From Arion vulgaris (Eukaryota; Mollusca; Gastropoda; Stylommatophora; Arionidae), in contig CM036762.1 in assembly GCA_020796225.1 (NCBI GenBank), positions 14,104,786-14,168,785 on the forward strand: a stretch of DNA of 64,000 nt, read 5' to 3'. How positions within the stretch are numbered: position 1 is the stretch's first letter; every line of letters begins with the position of its first letter. Shown one piece after another: positions 53,691 to 64,000 of the stretch. Position numbers and translations under genes: made by a program. Under the pieces are notes generated by a model. That model was not told the DNA's origin. It did no database searches and was given only the letters and a program-made list of their open reading frames with translations.

Positions 53691-54290
53691 CCGCTCTAAA
53701 AAGCGGTACTACAGACAGTTAAGACTGTCTCTTAACAGTCTCAGACTGTTTCAGATATTCTCACGTTCCAGAACGCTCTTTCTGTTAACAACTGTATTCT
53801 TTTCGTTTTGCTATCTTCTTTATACAAAACGCTATTTTAATGCTTCCTTTAACCTTCTAATTATTTCCAGAAAATGTGTTTATTTTTCTCACACTCGTTG
53901 CCAAATATGATAGCTTTTCTTAACGTTCCTTTTTTTGCCGCAGTTTCAATCGACTATGTACACATTTTTCTAGTTTTATTTGTCTGTCACCTACTTGTTA
54001 CTTCCCGAACCACCAGGGGACTTACACCCTGGGTATTGTCCCATTCTTGTGTCCACACTGTTCAGTATCTTCTCAACGAGTGTTCATCCTTATCTCTTGG
54101 TCTTTGACGCTCGGACAAGCATTTGAAGTCAGTGAATGTCATAGCTGAGTGTTAAGATCACGTTTGGTGGTTTGAATGGGACCAGGGCATTTGACCTCAA
54201 TGTACAAATATTTCTGGATGTCCGGAAGCGAAATAATGAACTATTTGAACTTTAAGGTTATTGGCAGTGGTTGTTCAGGTCAGTGATGTC
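53691..54290. other. No recognised gene
   Basis: Short chance frames only; contains AAGACTGTCTCTTAACAGTC, a small inverted repeat near 53720. Confidence 0.4.
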
Positions 54291-54301
54291 CAGCGTGACG
54301 C

Positions 54302-54577
54302 CTCCTCCTCCTTAAGGAACCCTTTCATACCTCGTGGTATATAGGGCAATACAGTGTTATGCCTGTATTTTTAATTGGCCGTCGGCACACGATGGGTGAT
54401 GTGGTCAGCATCACACCGGCCGCCTTTACTTTCCCAGAGCAAGTCTGGTACCCAGTTGAGGCTGGGCCAACTTGAGAGCCGTCGCGGTCGGGAAAAATTC
54501 CACGCGCACTGCGGAGTTGAGCCCAGACCACCAGCCATGAGAAACGAGTTTACTAAAAACTACGCTACCGCGGCTCT
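54302..54577 (-). mobile_element. SINE E, copy 3
   Basis: Flanked by CAGCGTGACGC (54291-54301) and CAGTGTGACGC (54578-54588). Head on the minus strand with TAGCGTAGTTTTTAG. Confidence 0.82.
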
Positions 54578-54654
54578 CAGTGTGACGCAGGAGCTATAAA
54601 TTCCAAGGGACTATTTTATCCCACCAGCTTTAATGTTAATCAGAATTGATTGAT

Positions 54655-54800
54655 TGATTGAGAGGACCATCATCATTGCACTTCGGTAAGTGACCGTGTG
54701 TGCTCCGATCTCTTTCTTACACAGAAATATCTCAGTTTCAGTGCACGAACTCCGTAGCACCGACGAGGGTCCCCGATGTATTTTGAAAATGGTGAAGATA
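54655..54800. repeat. Repeat K
   Basis: CATTGCACTTCGGTAAGTGA, CAGTGCACGAACTCCGTAGC. Confidence 0.5.
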
Positions 54801-54864
54801 TTTTTCAGGATTTCAGAAATTCAAGCAAAAAAAAAGAAGTATTTCTGAATGACATGTTACAGTT

Positions 54865-55070
54865 TTTTTTAGCACTGTCATGAACACGGTTTTTAACACT
54901 CTCATGAACACGGTTTTCCCGTATTTAGCACTCTCATGAACACGGTTTTTAGCACTCTCATGAACACGGTTTTTAGCACTCTCATGAACACGATTTTAGC
55001 AGTCTCATGAACACGGTTTTAGCACTCTCATGAACACGGTTTTTTGCACTCTCAATAACACGGTTTTTCC
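54865..55070. repeat. ~24-bp minisatellite, about eight units
   Basis: Unit CACGGTTTTTAGCACTCTCA plus TGAA. Confidence 0.88.
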
Positions 55071-55079
55071 GTTTTGAAA

Positions 55080-55430
55080 TCTTTTCTTTGTGACTTTTGT
55101 CTTTTCTTTGACTTTCCTTGCCCTTCTATTGATATTTGTTTGTTATCTTTCTTTATTTCATTTCTCAAATCATGTTTTGCCTCACAGCGGCAGGATAAGA
55201 GATTTATAGAACGAGCACTTGCGTGCGCTTCATAAATGGTGTCTTTCATCGCCTCTGTTATCTCTGAGGTTCACATTTTGCATGTCCGGTCTTTTGCTTT
55301 GTATCCATTGCATCGGAGCAACATTACTCTTTGAGTTGCACTGTCAGTTGATAATCTGACTATGTGGCCGAACCATTTAATTTGTTGTTTCTTGATAAGT
55401 TCAGTACTGATGTTGTACCCACATTTTTCC
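55080..55430 (-). mobile_element. LINE 3' end
   Basis: Antisense relative of 23560-23960 and 60760-61330, with EITEAMKDTIYEAHASARS-type ending and decayed frames. Confidence 0.65.
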
Positions 55431-55485
55431 TATTATTCACGACTAACAACGATTGCAATATCCTGTAGTATATATATTCCTCTCG

Positions 55486-55735
55486 CCCGAGTGGTTACCA
55501 GGGCCCATAGTTAGGGTGTAAAGAATAGAACCACTGTTACCTGCCATGCATGTCGTAAGAGGCGACTAAAGAGGTTTGGCTGAAATCGGATGCATGTGTC
55601 CTAAGCGTGTAGAAGTCTATGCGTTTAGAGGTCTACCAAACCAATGTGCAACGTATACACGTTCTTGGCAAAGATCAAACATATCACAAAGAGTGATAAA
55701 ATTGGTCGTAAAGAACGAACGCAAAGAAGAAGAAG
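55486..55735 (+). mobile_element. SINE B, 250 bp, with perfect duplication
   Basis: Flanked by ATATATTCCTCTCG at 55472-55485 and 55736-55749 (14 bp). Starts CCCGAGTGGTTACCAGGGCC and ends (AAG)n. The best-delimited member of its family. Confidence 0.92.
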
Positions 55736-55759
55736 ATATATTCCTCTCGTACCGCTATA

Positions 55760-56064
55760 TGTTACATAGGGCCTGCAACTAATTTCTCCATACCGCTTTG
55801 TCCTGGACAACTCGCTCAATTTCTTCCATGGATGTGAGATAGATAGTTATTGCCTCTCTCAGTAAAGTTCGTTTCAGTGTTTCCCTAGCGCGTTCTTCTT
55901 TCTTGAGCACGTTGCCTCCAACTTCAGTGCCTGCTTTGGTATTCTTTGATCATTTCTTCTTAAGGTATGCTCAACATATCTCCATCTTTTCCTTCTTATA
56001 AAAGTTGTTATTAGTGGTTGACCTTACATTCGGCTTAAAAACCCATTCATTTCTCTGATTTCAT
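55760..56064 (-). mobile_element. LINE fragment
   Basis: Antisense relative of 44690-44850; frames give KLSELSRTKRYGEISCRPYV with shifts. Confidence 0.5.
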
Positions 56065-57045
56065 CACTTCTCCTGAAATCGTCCCATTTTTTGTTCATTA
56101 CTTTTTGCAGATATATATTTATAAATGTACCCAACTTACTTTCTATATCTTTAGTCATTTTCCAACTTTCGCTGGCATTTGTTGGGCTTGATACAACATT
56201 GGAATTGAAAATTCTTAATTTAGTTTTAATACTATATAACTTACAGTTTCATATTTTAATGTCTCCTGTATTGCTAAACGGTGTAGTTGGAACAAAACCT
56301 ACCATTTGGTTTAATGTCTCATGTATTGCTAAACGGTGTAGTTGGAACAAAACCTACCATTTGGTTTAATGTCTCATGTATTGCTAAACGGTGTAGTTGG
56401 AACAAAACCTACCATTTGGTTTAATGTCTCATGTATTGCTAAACGGTGTAGTTGGAACAAAACCTACCATTTGGTTTAATGTCTCCTGTATTGCTAAACG
56501 GTGTAGTTGGAACAAAACCTACCATTTGGTTTAATGTCTCATGTATTGCTAAACGGTGTAGTTGGAACAAAACCTACCATTTGGTTTAATGTCTCCTGTA
56601 TTGCTCTCTGAAATCGTCCCATTTGTTTCATTCTTTTTGCTATATATTGTAAATGTACCAACTTACCATTCTTTAAGTCATTTTCCAAAATTTGACTGCA
56701 TTTGTTATGCTTGATTACAACAGTGGAATTGAAAATCTAATTTGTTTAATACTATATAACTAGTTTCATATTTTAATGTCTCTGTATTGCTAAACGGTGT
56801 AGTTGGAAAAAACCTACCATTTGGTTTAATGTCTCATGTATTGCTAAACGGTGTAGTTGGAACAAAACCTACCATTTGGTTTAATGTCTCATGTATTGCT
56901 AAACGGTGTAGTTGGAACAAAACCTACCATTTGGTTTAATGTCTCATGTATTGCTAAACGATGTAGTTGGAACAAAACCTACCATTTGGTTTAATGTCTC
57001 ATGTATTGCTAAACGGTGTAGTTGGAACAAAACCTACCATTTGGA
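56065..57045. repeat. 55-bp minisatellite with a larger duplication
   Basis: Unit TTTAATGTCTCATGTATTGC, TAAACGGTGTAGTTGGAACA, AAACCTACCATTTGG, about 11 units in two blocks. A leader of about 190 bp (CTGAAATCGTCCCATTT...) precedes each block at 56078 and 56609, so leader plus block was duplicated. The second leader is full of single-base losses. Confidence 0.9.
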
Positions 57046-57275
57046 ATAATCTTGCCATAATGATATTCCATTCACGATGTAGATTGTAAAGCTGACTAAT
57101 GATATGCTAATCGAGTATTGCTTTTGGTATAACGTATCCTTTATAAATTTGTAAATCAGTTTGTTCTATAGTTTATTTTAACAATAGAGTTAAGCAATGT
57201 AATATGAATATACAGAAGAGTGAAAGAGCAGGAAAAAAAAATATATTTGAGTAGGGGAAATAAAATGCTAAAGTT

Positions 57276-57474
57276 GCCCGTCTGCCCAGCGTGTTCGTAG
57301 CGCGTTAGACTACGGATGACTATCCCTCTATGTGTGCGGTTCAATTCCGCGGGATGGCAGAAAAAGCCACATGTTCTCCAAATTTACGGTGTTCGTGGCA
57401 CCGAACCGAAGGTTACGATGTCCATGGCACCGAGCCGAAGAGCTGAAAATCAAGTGCTTCTGGATAGGAAAAAA
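57276..57474 (+). mobile_element. SINE D, 199 bp, with perfect duplication
   Basis: Flanked by AAAATGCTAAAGTT at 57262-57275 and 57475-57488. tRNA-like head with TAGCGCGTTAGACTACGG and B box GGTTCAATTCC. The tail ends CTTCTGGATAGG then A-rich. Confidence 0.92.
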
Positions 57475-57499
57475 AAAATGCTAAAGTTTTTAATACAAA

Positions 57500-57880
57500 T
57501 GACTTCATTGGAGTTTCCCCATAAGGCTCTGTTCCTCTCTGCAGAATTTTTTATTTTCCCGATCTAGTAGCACTTGAACTTTTCAGCTCTTCGGTTGGTG
57601 TCATGGACATCGTAACCTTTCGGTTCGGTGCCACGAACACCGTAATTGGAGAACATGTTGCTTTCTGCCAGTCCGCGAATTGAACCGCACTCACAGGCGT
57701 TTGTCGCCCGTCGTCCATCGCGTTACGAACACGCTGGGCAGGCGGGTCCTCTCTGCAGAATGGGCACGTTCCAGTCGAGAGTATTGCACAACGTATAAAC
57801 TCTGTAGTTTGAGAACTAATCATACAGATGTCAGGAATAAAATACAATTGTGAACTGCACGACGAGAACAGGTTTTGAAC
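57500..57880 (-). mobile_element. SINE A interrupted by SINE D
   Basis: Antisense SINE A (ATGACTTCATTGGAGTTTCC...) stops at 57547 and resumes at 57747 (GAGAGTATTGCACAACG...). Confidence 0.78.
57548..57746 (-). mobile_element. SINE D, 199 bp, nested in SINE A
   Basis: Flanked by TCCTCTCTGCAGAAT at 57533-57547 and 57747-57761, 15 bp exact. Confidence 0.92.
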
Positions 57881-57889
57881 TCACAACTT

Positions 57890-58235
57890 TAAGAACGTTA
57901 TGCATACGCCACCAATAACAGCATACAATAAAAAAAGATCGGGTACTAGAGCTAAGGGACGACCAAGAAAAAGATGGATAGATAATATCAAGACCACACT
58001 ACATAAACACGGATACAACACAACAAGGGCGACTCATCTAGCCCTAGAACGCAAATTAAAGCTCCCATCCCTACGCTTAACGGCAAGAGTGGACAGCCAA
58101 CTACATCTTCCACATGGGAATAGACAATCCGTACGCTTTGTCCACTTCGCCACAGAGCCCCCCACACACACACAAACCACACATAAACTAGTTCTCACGA
58201 ATATAAGCCACATTTGTTGACCCGTAAGAAGCACT
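57890..58235 (+). mobile_element. LINE 3' end
   Basis: TRAKGRPRKRWIDNIKTTLH, then ATHLALERKLKLPSLRLTAR, a non-LTR ORF2 C-terminal sequence. Confidence 0.65.
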
Positions 58236-58479
58236 AGAGAAGCCCAATAGGTACTTAGTATCTCTAGTAGATATCAAAAAGGTTTATATGGTTATAGCTT
58301 ATGTAGTTAGCTAATTCTACATACTTTATATGCGTCTTCGACAACTTCTTGTTGCACTCTCACAACGGTTGAGAACACATTATTCCCGTTGTCGTCAACT
58401 GGTAACATTAATTGCAGAACAATAAGTCAACATTGTAAAGAAACTGCTACATTGTAACTACATTTAATAGACATTGAGT

Positions 58480-58840
58480 CTGCTAAAGAAATACCACAAA
58501 ACACCACATTCATGAATATGACCATCGACGAAGTGGGTGAACTGGCTACAGACAGAATGAATTTCAAATGTGCTGCAAAGAGAGCAACGTCCTATAAAGG
58601 ATACGCACCTTGAGGATGATGATATGTGGTACACATGAAGACTAGCTGTCACAAAAAATACACTGAGTTGGACAACAGAAGGTAAGCGATAATGGGGAAG
58701 ATCCAAAACCACCTGGAGAAGAACAGATGAACAGGGATTGAAAGAAATGAATCACAATTTGAACACAATACAGAGTACGGTCACAAACAGAGAAGATTGA
58801 AATGCATTCGTTGCGGCCCTAAGAGAAAAGAGAGCCACAG
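58480..58840 (+). mobile_element. Two LINE 3' fragments
   Basis: 58500-58640 includes MNMTIDEVGELATDRM-like coding. 58670-58840 reads SKTTWRRTDEQGLKEMN and REDWNAFVAALREKRATG. 58236-58479 has nothing recognised. Confidence 0.65.
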
Positions 58841-58841
58841 G

Positions 58842-58842
58842 C

Positions 58843-58884
<42 letters not shown>
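58842..58884. repeat. (GA)n microsatellite
   Basis: Uninterrupted AG repeat at the LINE tail. Confidence 0.95.
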
Positions 58885-58888
<4 letters not shown>

Positions 58889-58969
58889 AGTGAGATAAAG
58901 AGAAAGAGAATAAACATAAAATTAAAAAAAAATGCTTATTAAGAGAACATACAATTTTATATTGTTCAC

Positions 58970-59240
58970 TGTTCTCAAGCATAGGCGTCTACGATGTGTG
59001 GGTCACATCACGCGCATAGAAGATTACATTGCTCTCCTTTATAGAAAAGTGATGTGGAGGAAGAGACCAACTGGAAGATTACAAATACGATAAATGGATG
59101 TATGAAACATACTCACATTTGAAGTAGAGCCAAAGACAGATGTAACTGGAGTACGGAGGTTCGTATTGAGCTGTTGCATTTTGAGAACCATCTGATGAAA
59201 CAAGCAGAGGAAAAGAGGTTTCAGGAGTCAATTCCATTTC
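58970..59240 (+). mobile_element. LINE 3' fragment
   Basis: Frames give RLRCVGHITRIEDYIALLYR-like and VMWRKRPTGRLQ, then LKSLGVRRFVLSCC-type pieces, with shifts. 59241-59507 has nothing recognised. Confidence 0.55.
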
Positions 59241-59515
59241 GAGAGACCTGTATTATCATTTTGGTTTGAGAATTGGGACAGATTATCGGTCCTGCATCGA
59301 ACTTTAGTAACTAACGGAATCGCAAAGTACCTATCCAGTGGTGTATCTCTATTAGGATATCGGGATTGAATGAGGCTTAATATAAGAGACATTTCAATTA
59401 TATACAATGAGGTCCTACAGAATGTCCACGGAAAGGAGAAAAGTGAGCAGGTGGTCACTTCTTTAACTCTGCTCTGCAAGTACACATGACTCTATAATTA
59501 ATGTTAACAATAATG

Positions 59516-59686
59516 CAGGGCCACGCCGTACTATGATGCAGAGAGGCGGCCGCATCAGGTGGGACCGTAAGAGGGGCGGCATAAGCAGCAAAATCAAAAT
59601 TACAATCAAAATTCAAAGAAAAAAAATTTAAAGGGCGGCATTTCGAAGACTTGCATCATACTGAGAAAACATACCGCACGGTCCTG
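59516..59686. mobile_element. Short hAT-like non-autonomous element
   Basis: 171 bp with ends CAGGGCCACGCCGTAC and, inverted, CAGGACCGTGCGGTAT, flanked by an exact 8-bp duplication CAATAATG (59508-59515, 59687-59694). Eight bases is the hAT rule. Confidence 0.85.
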
Positions 59687-59694
59687 CAATAATG

Positions 59695-60150
59695 TAAACT
59701 ATACAATAGAACAATAAAAATAAAAAGATAAGTAAAGAAACACGTAAAAAAGATAAGCAAAAATTGTATAAAAATGATAATGAAGTTAAATAGATCTAAG
59801 TAACATATACTCAGAAAAAACAAACACTAGAAGAGATCACACATGTGTTTGAGATCAACGTGGGAGTACACAAGAACTATGTTATCAAATCTGAGATTCA
59901 ACATTTATATAGATGGGGTAACATCAGAGGCAACTTCAGGTTCCGACATGATAAACGAGTTACCATTTGCAGACAGCACAAGTCTAACAGATACGGACGT
60001 AAATAAACTTTATACCAGCAACATATGTTTTTCATTTTATGTATAGTGGGTGTGTAATATATAGTGGGTGTATAATGTATATCTCACAAGCAAGATATAG
60101 AATCAATGCAGATCGATAGAACAAAGTGCAATCTATATCCAATATTTTTC
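59695..60150. other. No recognised gene
   Basis: AT-rich; short chance frames, one of which (59843-60046) faintly resembles a LINE reverse-transcriptase piece (INELPFADSTSLTDTDVNKL, compare FADD...). Confidence 0.4.
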
Positions 60151-60154
60151 TTTT

Positions 60155-60400
60155 TCTACTTCTTCTTTGCGTTCGTTCTTTACGACCAATCTTTGTGATA
60201 TGTTTGATCTTTGCCAAGAACGTGTATACGTTGCACATTGGTTTGGTAGGCCCTAAACGCATAGACTTCTACACGTTTAGGACATGTGCAGCCGATTTCA
60301 GCCAAACCTCCTTAGTAGCCTCTTACGACATGCGTGGCAGGTAACAGTGGTTCTATTCTTTACACCCCAAATTTAGGCCCCGGTAACCACTCGGACGTCA
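60155..60400 (-). mobile_element. SINE B copy
   Basis: Antisense, from ACTTCTTCTTTGCGTTCG to GTAACCACTCGG. A few internal losses (ACGACCAATCTTTGTG). Confidence 0.82.
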
Positions 60401-60509
60401 AATATTGTTAAAACGTCTCAAGTCTTCTTTTTCTTCTTCTTCGCACGCTCGTTCTTGTTTTTCGTCTAGCTATCACCCGCTATGAATTCAGGCGTATTCA
60501 GGGCACCTG

Positions 60510-60712
60510 GTACTGGTGCTTCTGACTGACTTTTGCGTTAAGACCTGCTTTCCTTATTATCAGTGTTCTCCGCCATACAGTTCTCCGACTTCAGAAGTTA
60601 TTCGAACGCTCCATATCGGTCACTTGTTAACCACCCTTGGTGATTTGTATGTGATCCGAGCCTAAGAGTGATTGTACGTTGTCCCAGCTATGCACCATGC
60701 CTTGTAGGTTTC
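60510..60712. mobile_element. Repeat J and SINE C fragment
   Basis: 60510-60600 is repeat J. 60600-60712 is antisense SINE C from GAACGCTCCATATCGGTCAC, internally deleted. Confidence 0.55.
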
Positions 60713-60759
60713 TATATAGATTTGTATGTAGTATTGAATATTCGACCGCCGGTGTGTTT

Positions 60760-61330
60760 CCGGGGTTCATTTTTCAGCAAATGGAAGAATAACTAATGAA
60801 ATTCAACACAGATGCAACAAAGCAAATCAAATGATAGGCAAATGGCGCCAATTTTAAGATGCAAACACGTCACCATGAACACAAAAAGAGCAATGTTCAA
60901 CACAATCTTCTCCCCACATTATGTTACCAGTGCCAAACCTGGACGCTGACAACAAACGATAGAAGAAAACTAGTCACAACAGAGATGAAGTGTCTACGCA
61001 GAATGCTGGGTGTAACAAGAAGAGACAGGTTGAGAAATGAAGACATCAGGAAAAAGTGGGTACAACATCAGTACTAGACTTCATCAGAAACAACAAATTA
61101 AATGGTTCGGTCACGTAAGCGGATTACCATCAGACAGTGCACCTCAAAGAGCAATGCTGCTCCGATACAATGGGTACAAAGCAAAAGGCCGGCCACGCAA
61201 AGATGGACCTCAGAGATAACAGAGGCGACGAAAGAGACTATCTACGAAGCGCATACTAGGGCCCGTTTTAGAAATCTCTTCCTGACCTGACGCTGTGAGG
61301 CATACAGGATTCGAGAAAGAAAGAAAGAAA
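60760..61330 (+). mobile_element. LINE 3' end, parent type of the 96-bp satellite
   Basis: Frames give PTLCYQCQTWTLTTNDRRKL, VTTEMKCLRRMLGVTRRDRL, QQIKWFGHVSGLPSDSAPQR, EATKETIYEAHTRARFRNLF, with small shifts, and a (GAAA)n tail. Confidence 0.82.
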
Positions 61331-61349
61331 TTCATTAGACATTTTAAAC

Positions 61350-61530
61350 AAAAATTCCTACAAAATAGCTTCATCATCTTCAAAATTAGATCGGGACACT
61401 CGCCGATGCTACGGAGTTCGTGCACTGCCTCTGAAATCGTTCTGTATAAGAAAGAGTAGGCAGCACACAAGGTTACTTACCGGAGTGCAATGATGATGGT
61501 CCTATCAATCAATCAATCAATCAATAATCT
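61350..61530. repeat. Repeat K and (TCAA)n
   Basis: 61350-61505 is repeat K, opposite in sense to the other copies; 61505-61524 is CAATCAATCAATCAATCAAT. Confidence 0.55.
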
Positions 61531-62190
61531 AATATCAACTCAGTATTCAACTGAAGACACATACGAGACACATATGATCAAAGAATTTAATGAAACTAAT
61601 AATCGAATACTATCTCTGTATTCGACTGAAGAATTGAATGAAACTAAACAAAATGTTAGTCTCTCCAAGCACAAAATTAGTTTTCCGTACAACTGTTCTA
61701 TAATTGATTCACTTCTAACGTACTTAACTAACACGTCTAAGCAATGCCGAAACATTCGCCCCATTCTTTCAAAGTGTCAGCTCTTTCGGGTGGTCCGGAA
61801 CTCTATCGGAAGAACTACTAAACTCAAACAACTGGACTGGAAATTTCCTTGTGTATATTTCTTGGTGAAATTATTTGCAATGTTCTAGCTAGTACTACCT
61901 GATCCCTGGTGGAACTACAACTGTGGGTGATGTTTATTTTGGTTAACTTAACGAATAACTTGGTTCTGTTTCTATGTTTGTGAGTAAATGATGTCGTTAT
62001 GTGTAGTGCAAGGCAAGAACAATTGAATAACGAGAAGAAAACATGCGCTGGGCTTAAGTGGAAAAACGAATCTCATTTGAAGTCAAGAGGAATGTGAGTC
62101 ACACATGGGAAATAAATGATACCATTTGCTTTCTCTTTTCTCTTTCTTTCCTCTCTCTCTCTCTCTCTTGTACCATTTTAACCCCGGTTG
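61531..62190. other. No recognised gene
   Basis: A 132-codon frame at 61490-61888 starts inside repeat K and shows no motif; a short duplication (TATTCAACTGAAGA / TATTCGACTGAAGA) lies in it. A CT run is at 62150-62170. Confidence 0.4.
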
Positions 62191-62194
62191 ATGT

Positions 62195-62400
62195 CCAAAA
62201 AAAGGGTCCAAAGGCAAAGGATTTACTTCATTGCACCGGGTTTCCCTATATAGCTCCGTCCCTGTGGGCAGATATGGCATATCATCTACTGAGAGCATTG
62301 TACAAGGCACGAACTCCGTAGCTCCGGTAACAATCATGGGGATCTCATGAACAAAATGCACATGGGTCTCGGTCTAGATTCGAACCCACAAGCTAATACC
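62195..62400 (-). mobile_element. SINE A copy
   Basis: Antisense from GGTCCAAAGGCAAAGGATTT to the head with B box GATTCGAACCCAC inverted. Confidence 0.72.
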
Positions 62401-62429
62401 AATACAACCGAGCTCTACTATATACAGCG

Positions 62430-63260
62430 TCTCACACAAAAGAACAACAGGAAAGAAAGTAATAGGAAGAGCACGAAAAAATGGTTAAGTATAGCAGAAT
62501 CTTATCAAAAAGCAAAAAGAACTATCACTTAAGACACTAGAGCAACGCAAGACAAAAACAGAAAACCACGATACTGGGCAACAACCCGGTAACAGTTTGA
62601 CGACACAAGAAGGAAAAACGATTGATAGACACTGTGTATACATTACAGATATAAATAAAATATTTCCAATAAGGGGAAAGAATAACATGAAAAGTGACGG
62701 TTTCTCATGACCCCAATGATGAATATCTTGCTCTTAAGTTAGTTGTCCGAGTTCAACTCCACAGTCAGCGTGGAAAATATTCCGATCGTAACGGCTCTTA
62801 GGTCAGTCCAGGCTCAATTGGGTACAAGGAAAAAGAGTGTTGACCGCAACACCCATCGTGTGTAGAAGGTCAATGAAATTACGAAACTTCTTCATTGTCG
62901 TCACACTGCTACAGGTTGTTGCCCAGTGTCGTGGTTTTCTGTTTTTTCTTGAGCTGTTCTGGTGGCTTGGGTGATTGTTATTTTTACTCTTTGACAGAAT
63001 TCTGCTATGCCATCTAACCATCTTTTCGTGGTTTTTCTCTCGCTTTCTTCCTGATGTTCTGTTGTACAAGATTTCACTGTATATTGTGAGTTGGATGCAT
63101 TCTTATTACGTGGTCAAACCACTAATTACGGGCCTAACACAGTATTACCCATTATACCTTGAGATATAAAAGTTTTTTTTCTTTTTAAGCCACTACAGTA
63201 GCTCAAGTCAAAACAGAAAACCAGGACACTTGGCAACAACCTCGTAACAGTGTGACGGCA
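62430..63260. mobile_element. LINE 3' ends, three copies in both senses
   Basis: 62430-62620 (plus), 62830-63170 (minus) and 63190-63260 (plus) share KNRKPRHWATTC-like coding, as at 38870-39130. Antisense coding at 62830-63069 is the most open. Confidence 0.6.
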
Positions 63261-63590
63261 AAAGAGGTAAGAACGGTTTATGAACATTGTGTATACATTA
63301 CAGACATAAATCTATTTATTCATTCAAGGTAAATAATTTCAGGAAAATTGAGTTTCTCAAAACCCCAATGATGAATATATCATATGATGACACTATGTAG
63401 TGTCTTAGAGAGAAACTACACATCAATAAACATGGATGACATCGGTAGAGGCAAAGTCAACCAGTACTAATAACAGATAACACCATGGTAACCAGGTCCA
63501 TGTTTATTTACTCTCTACATGTTGCTTGACAGATTTGGTGTTTCCTTCGTTAAGTTATCTGCTTGTGGGTGCCATCTGTTCTTGGTCTAC
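63261..63590. other. No recognised gene
   Basis: Contains AATAAACATGGA near 63425 and its inverse TCCATGTTTATT near 63498; otherwise nothing. Confidence 0.4.
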
Positions 63591-63598
63591 ATTGGAAG

Positions 63599-63975
63599 CA
63601 GTGTCGGCTCGTGATCATTTTTGATGGTGGGGCCAGACATTTTTTCCGGATAAATCATGGTTTTGGTTGCTATATTTTAATTTATAAAATAATAAAAACA
63701 CGTTATACATTATTTTAGTGGGGCCCCTTCCCAGTGGCCCCCTTTTCAGGTCCAGAAGCACTTGAGCTTTTCAGCTCTTCGGCTCGGTGTCATGGACATT
63801 GTAACTCTTCGGTTCGGTGCCACGAACACCGTAAATCTGGGGAATCTGTGGCTTTTTCTGCCATCCCGAGGAATTGAACCCGCACACACAGAGGGATAGT
63901 CACCCGTAGTCCAACGCGCTACGAACACGCTGGTCAGACGGGCACCCAGTGGCCCCTAATGACGAGCCGCCACTG
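63599..63975. mobile_element. hAT-like element carrying SINE D
   Basis: Ends CAGTGTCGGCTCGTGATC and, inverted, CAGTGGCGGCTCGTCATT. Flanks ATTGGAAG (63591-63598) and ATTGGAAA (63976-63983) match at 7 of 8 bases. Confidence 0.85.
63742..63944 (-). mobile_element. SINE D nested in hAT-like element
   Basis: Flanked by CCCAGTGGCCCC at 63730-63741 and 63945-63956, 12 bp exact. Confidence 0.92.
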
Positions 63976-64000
63976 ATTGGAAATGCTTATCAATGAAACA

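Noticed and set aside
61490..61888. 132-codon open frame
   Set aside because: Starts in repeat K and a TCAA run; composition is AT-driven and no domain was seen.
1..64000. Prokaryotic system, provirus or toxin locus
   Set aside because: Introns, SINEs and LINE endings throughout; no operon, Shine-Dalgarno pattern, capsid or envelope genes, or toxin-like frames were seen.

Overview
This is a window of animal nuclear DNA. Split genes with GT/AG introns, AT-rich sequence and dense non-LTR retrotransposons, tRNA-derived SINEs, a Penelope-like element, DNA-transposon derivatives and minisatellites all point to a large invertebrate genome. A mollusc is a plausible guess but is not proven by anything here. 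No bacterial-type operon, rRNA gene, CRISPR array or convincing tRNA gene is visible.

The only recognisable host genes are four paralogous copies of one three-exon gene family encoding RBR-type (RING1-IBR-RING2) E3 ubiquitin-ligase-like proteins of about 1,000 residues. Copies 1 (223-5074) and 2 (16430-23125) lie on the minus strand; copies 3 (24330-31095) and 4 (37683-45827) lie on the plus strand. Each has a 77-nt first exon, a 2.6-2.7 kb second exon carrying the RBR module, and a third exon of about 0.36 kb; all junction phases agree. Copy 1's third exon lies beyond the left edge. Copies 2 and 3 are head to head about 1.2 kb apart. The same 10-bp box, CTATATTTAG, lies 142-161 bp upstream of the start codon in all four copies. 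Only copy 4 is fully open; copies 1-3 carry one to three small frameshifts. RING1 and IBR zinc ligands are present in all four, but the RING2 catalytic site differs in each: copy 4 keeps the catalytic Cys but lacks the usual His, while the other three have Asn or Ser at the Cys position. Copies 1, 2 and 3 share near-identical nucleotide patches bounded by diverged sequence, which looks like gene conversion.

The rest of the window is transposon and tandem-repeat sequence. 1-16.4 kb: copy 1, a SINE whose tail has grown to about 530 bp, a 46-bp minisatellite, LINE remnants, tandem SINE E copies and a LINE split by a SINE. 16.4-31.1 kb: copies 2 and 3, with a LINE-derived 96-bp satellite in copy 3's last intron. 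31-37.5 kb: LINE fragments, AT-rich arrays and short arrays. 37.7-45.8 kb: copy 4, with a hAT-like element in intron 1. 45.8-64 kb: no host gene seen; repeat arrays, a 1.4-kb inverted Penelope-like pair, an 88-bp satellite, and SINE D copies nested in SINE A, SINE C and a hAT-like element. Target-site duplications could be read at many insertions, so several repeat families can be delimited and placed in relative order.

The SINE letters A-I and repeat names J-K are labels used only here.
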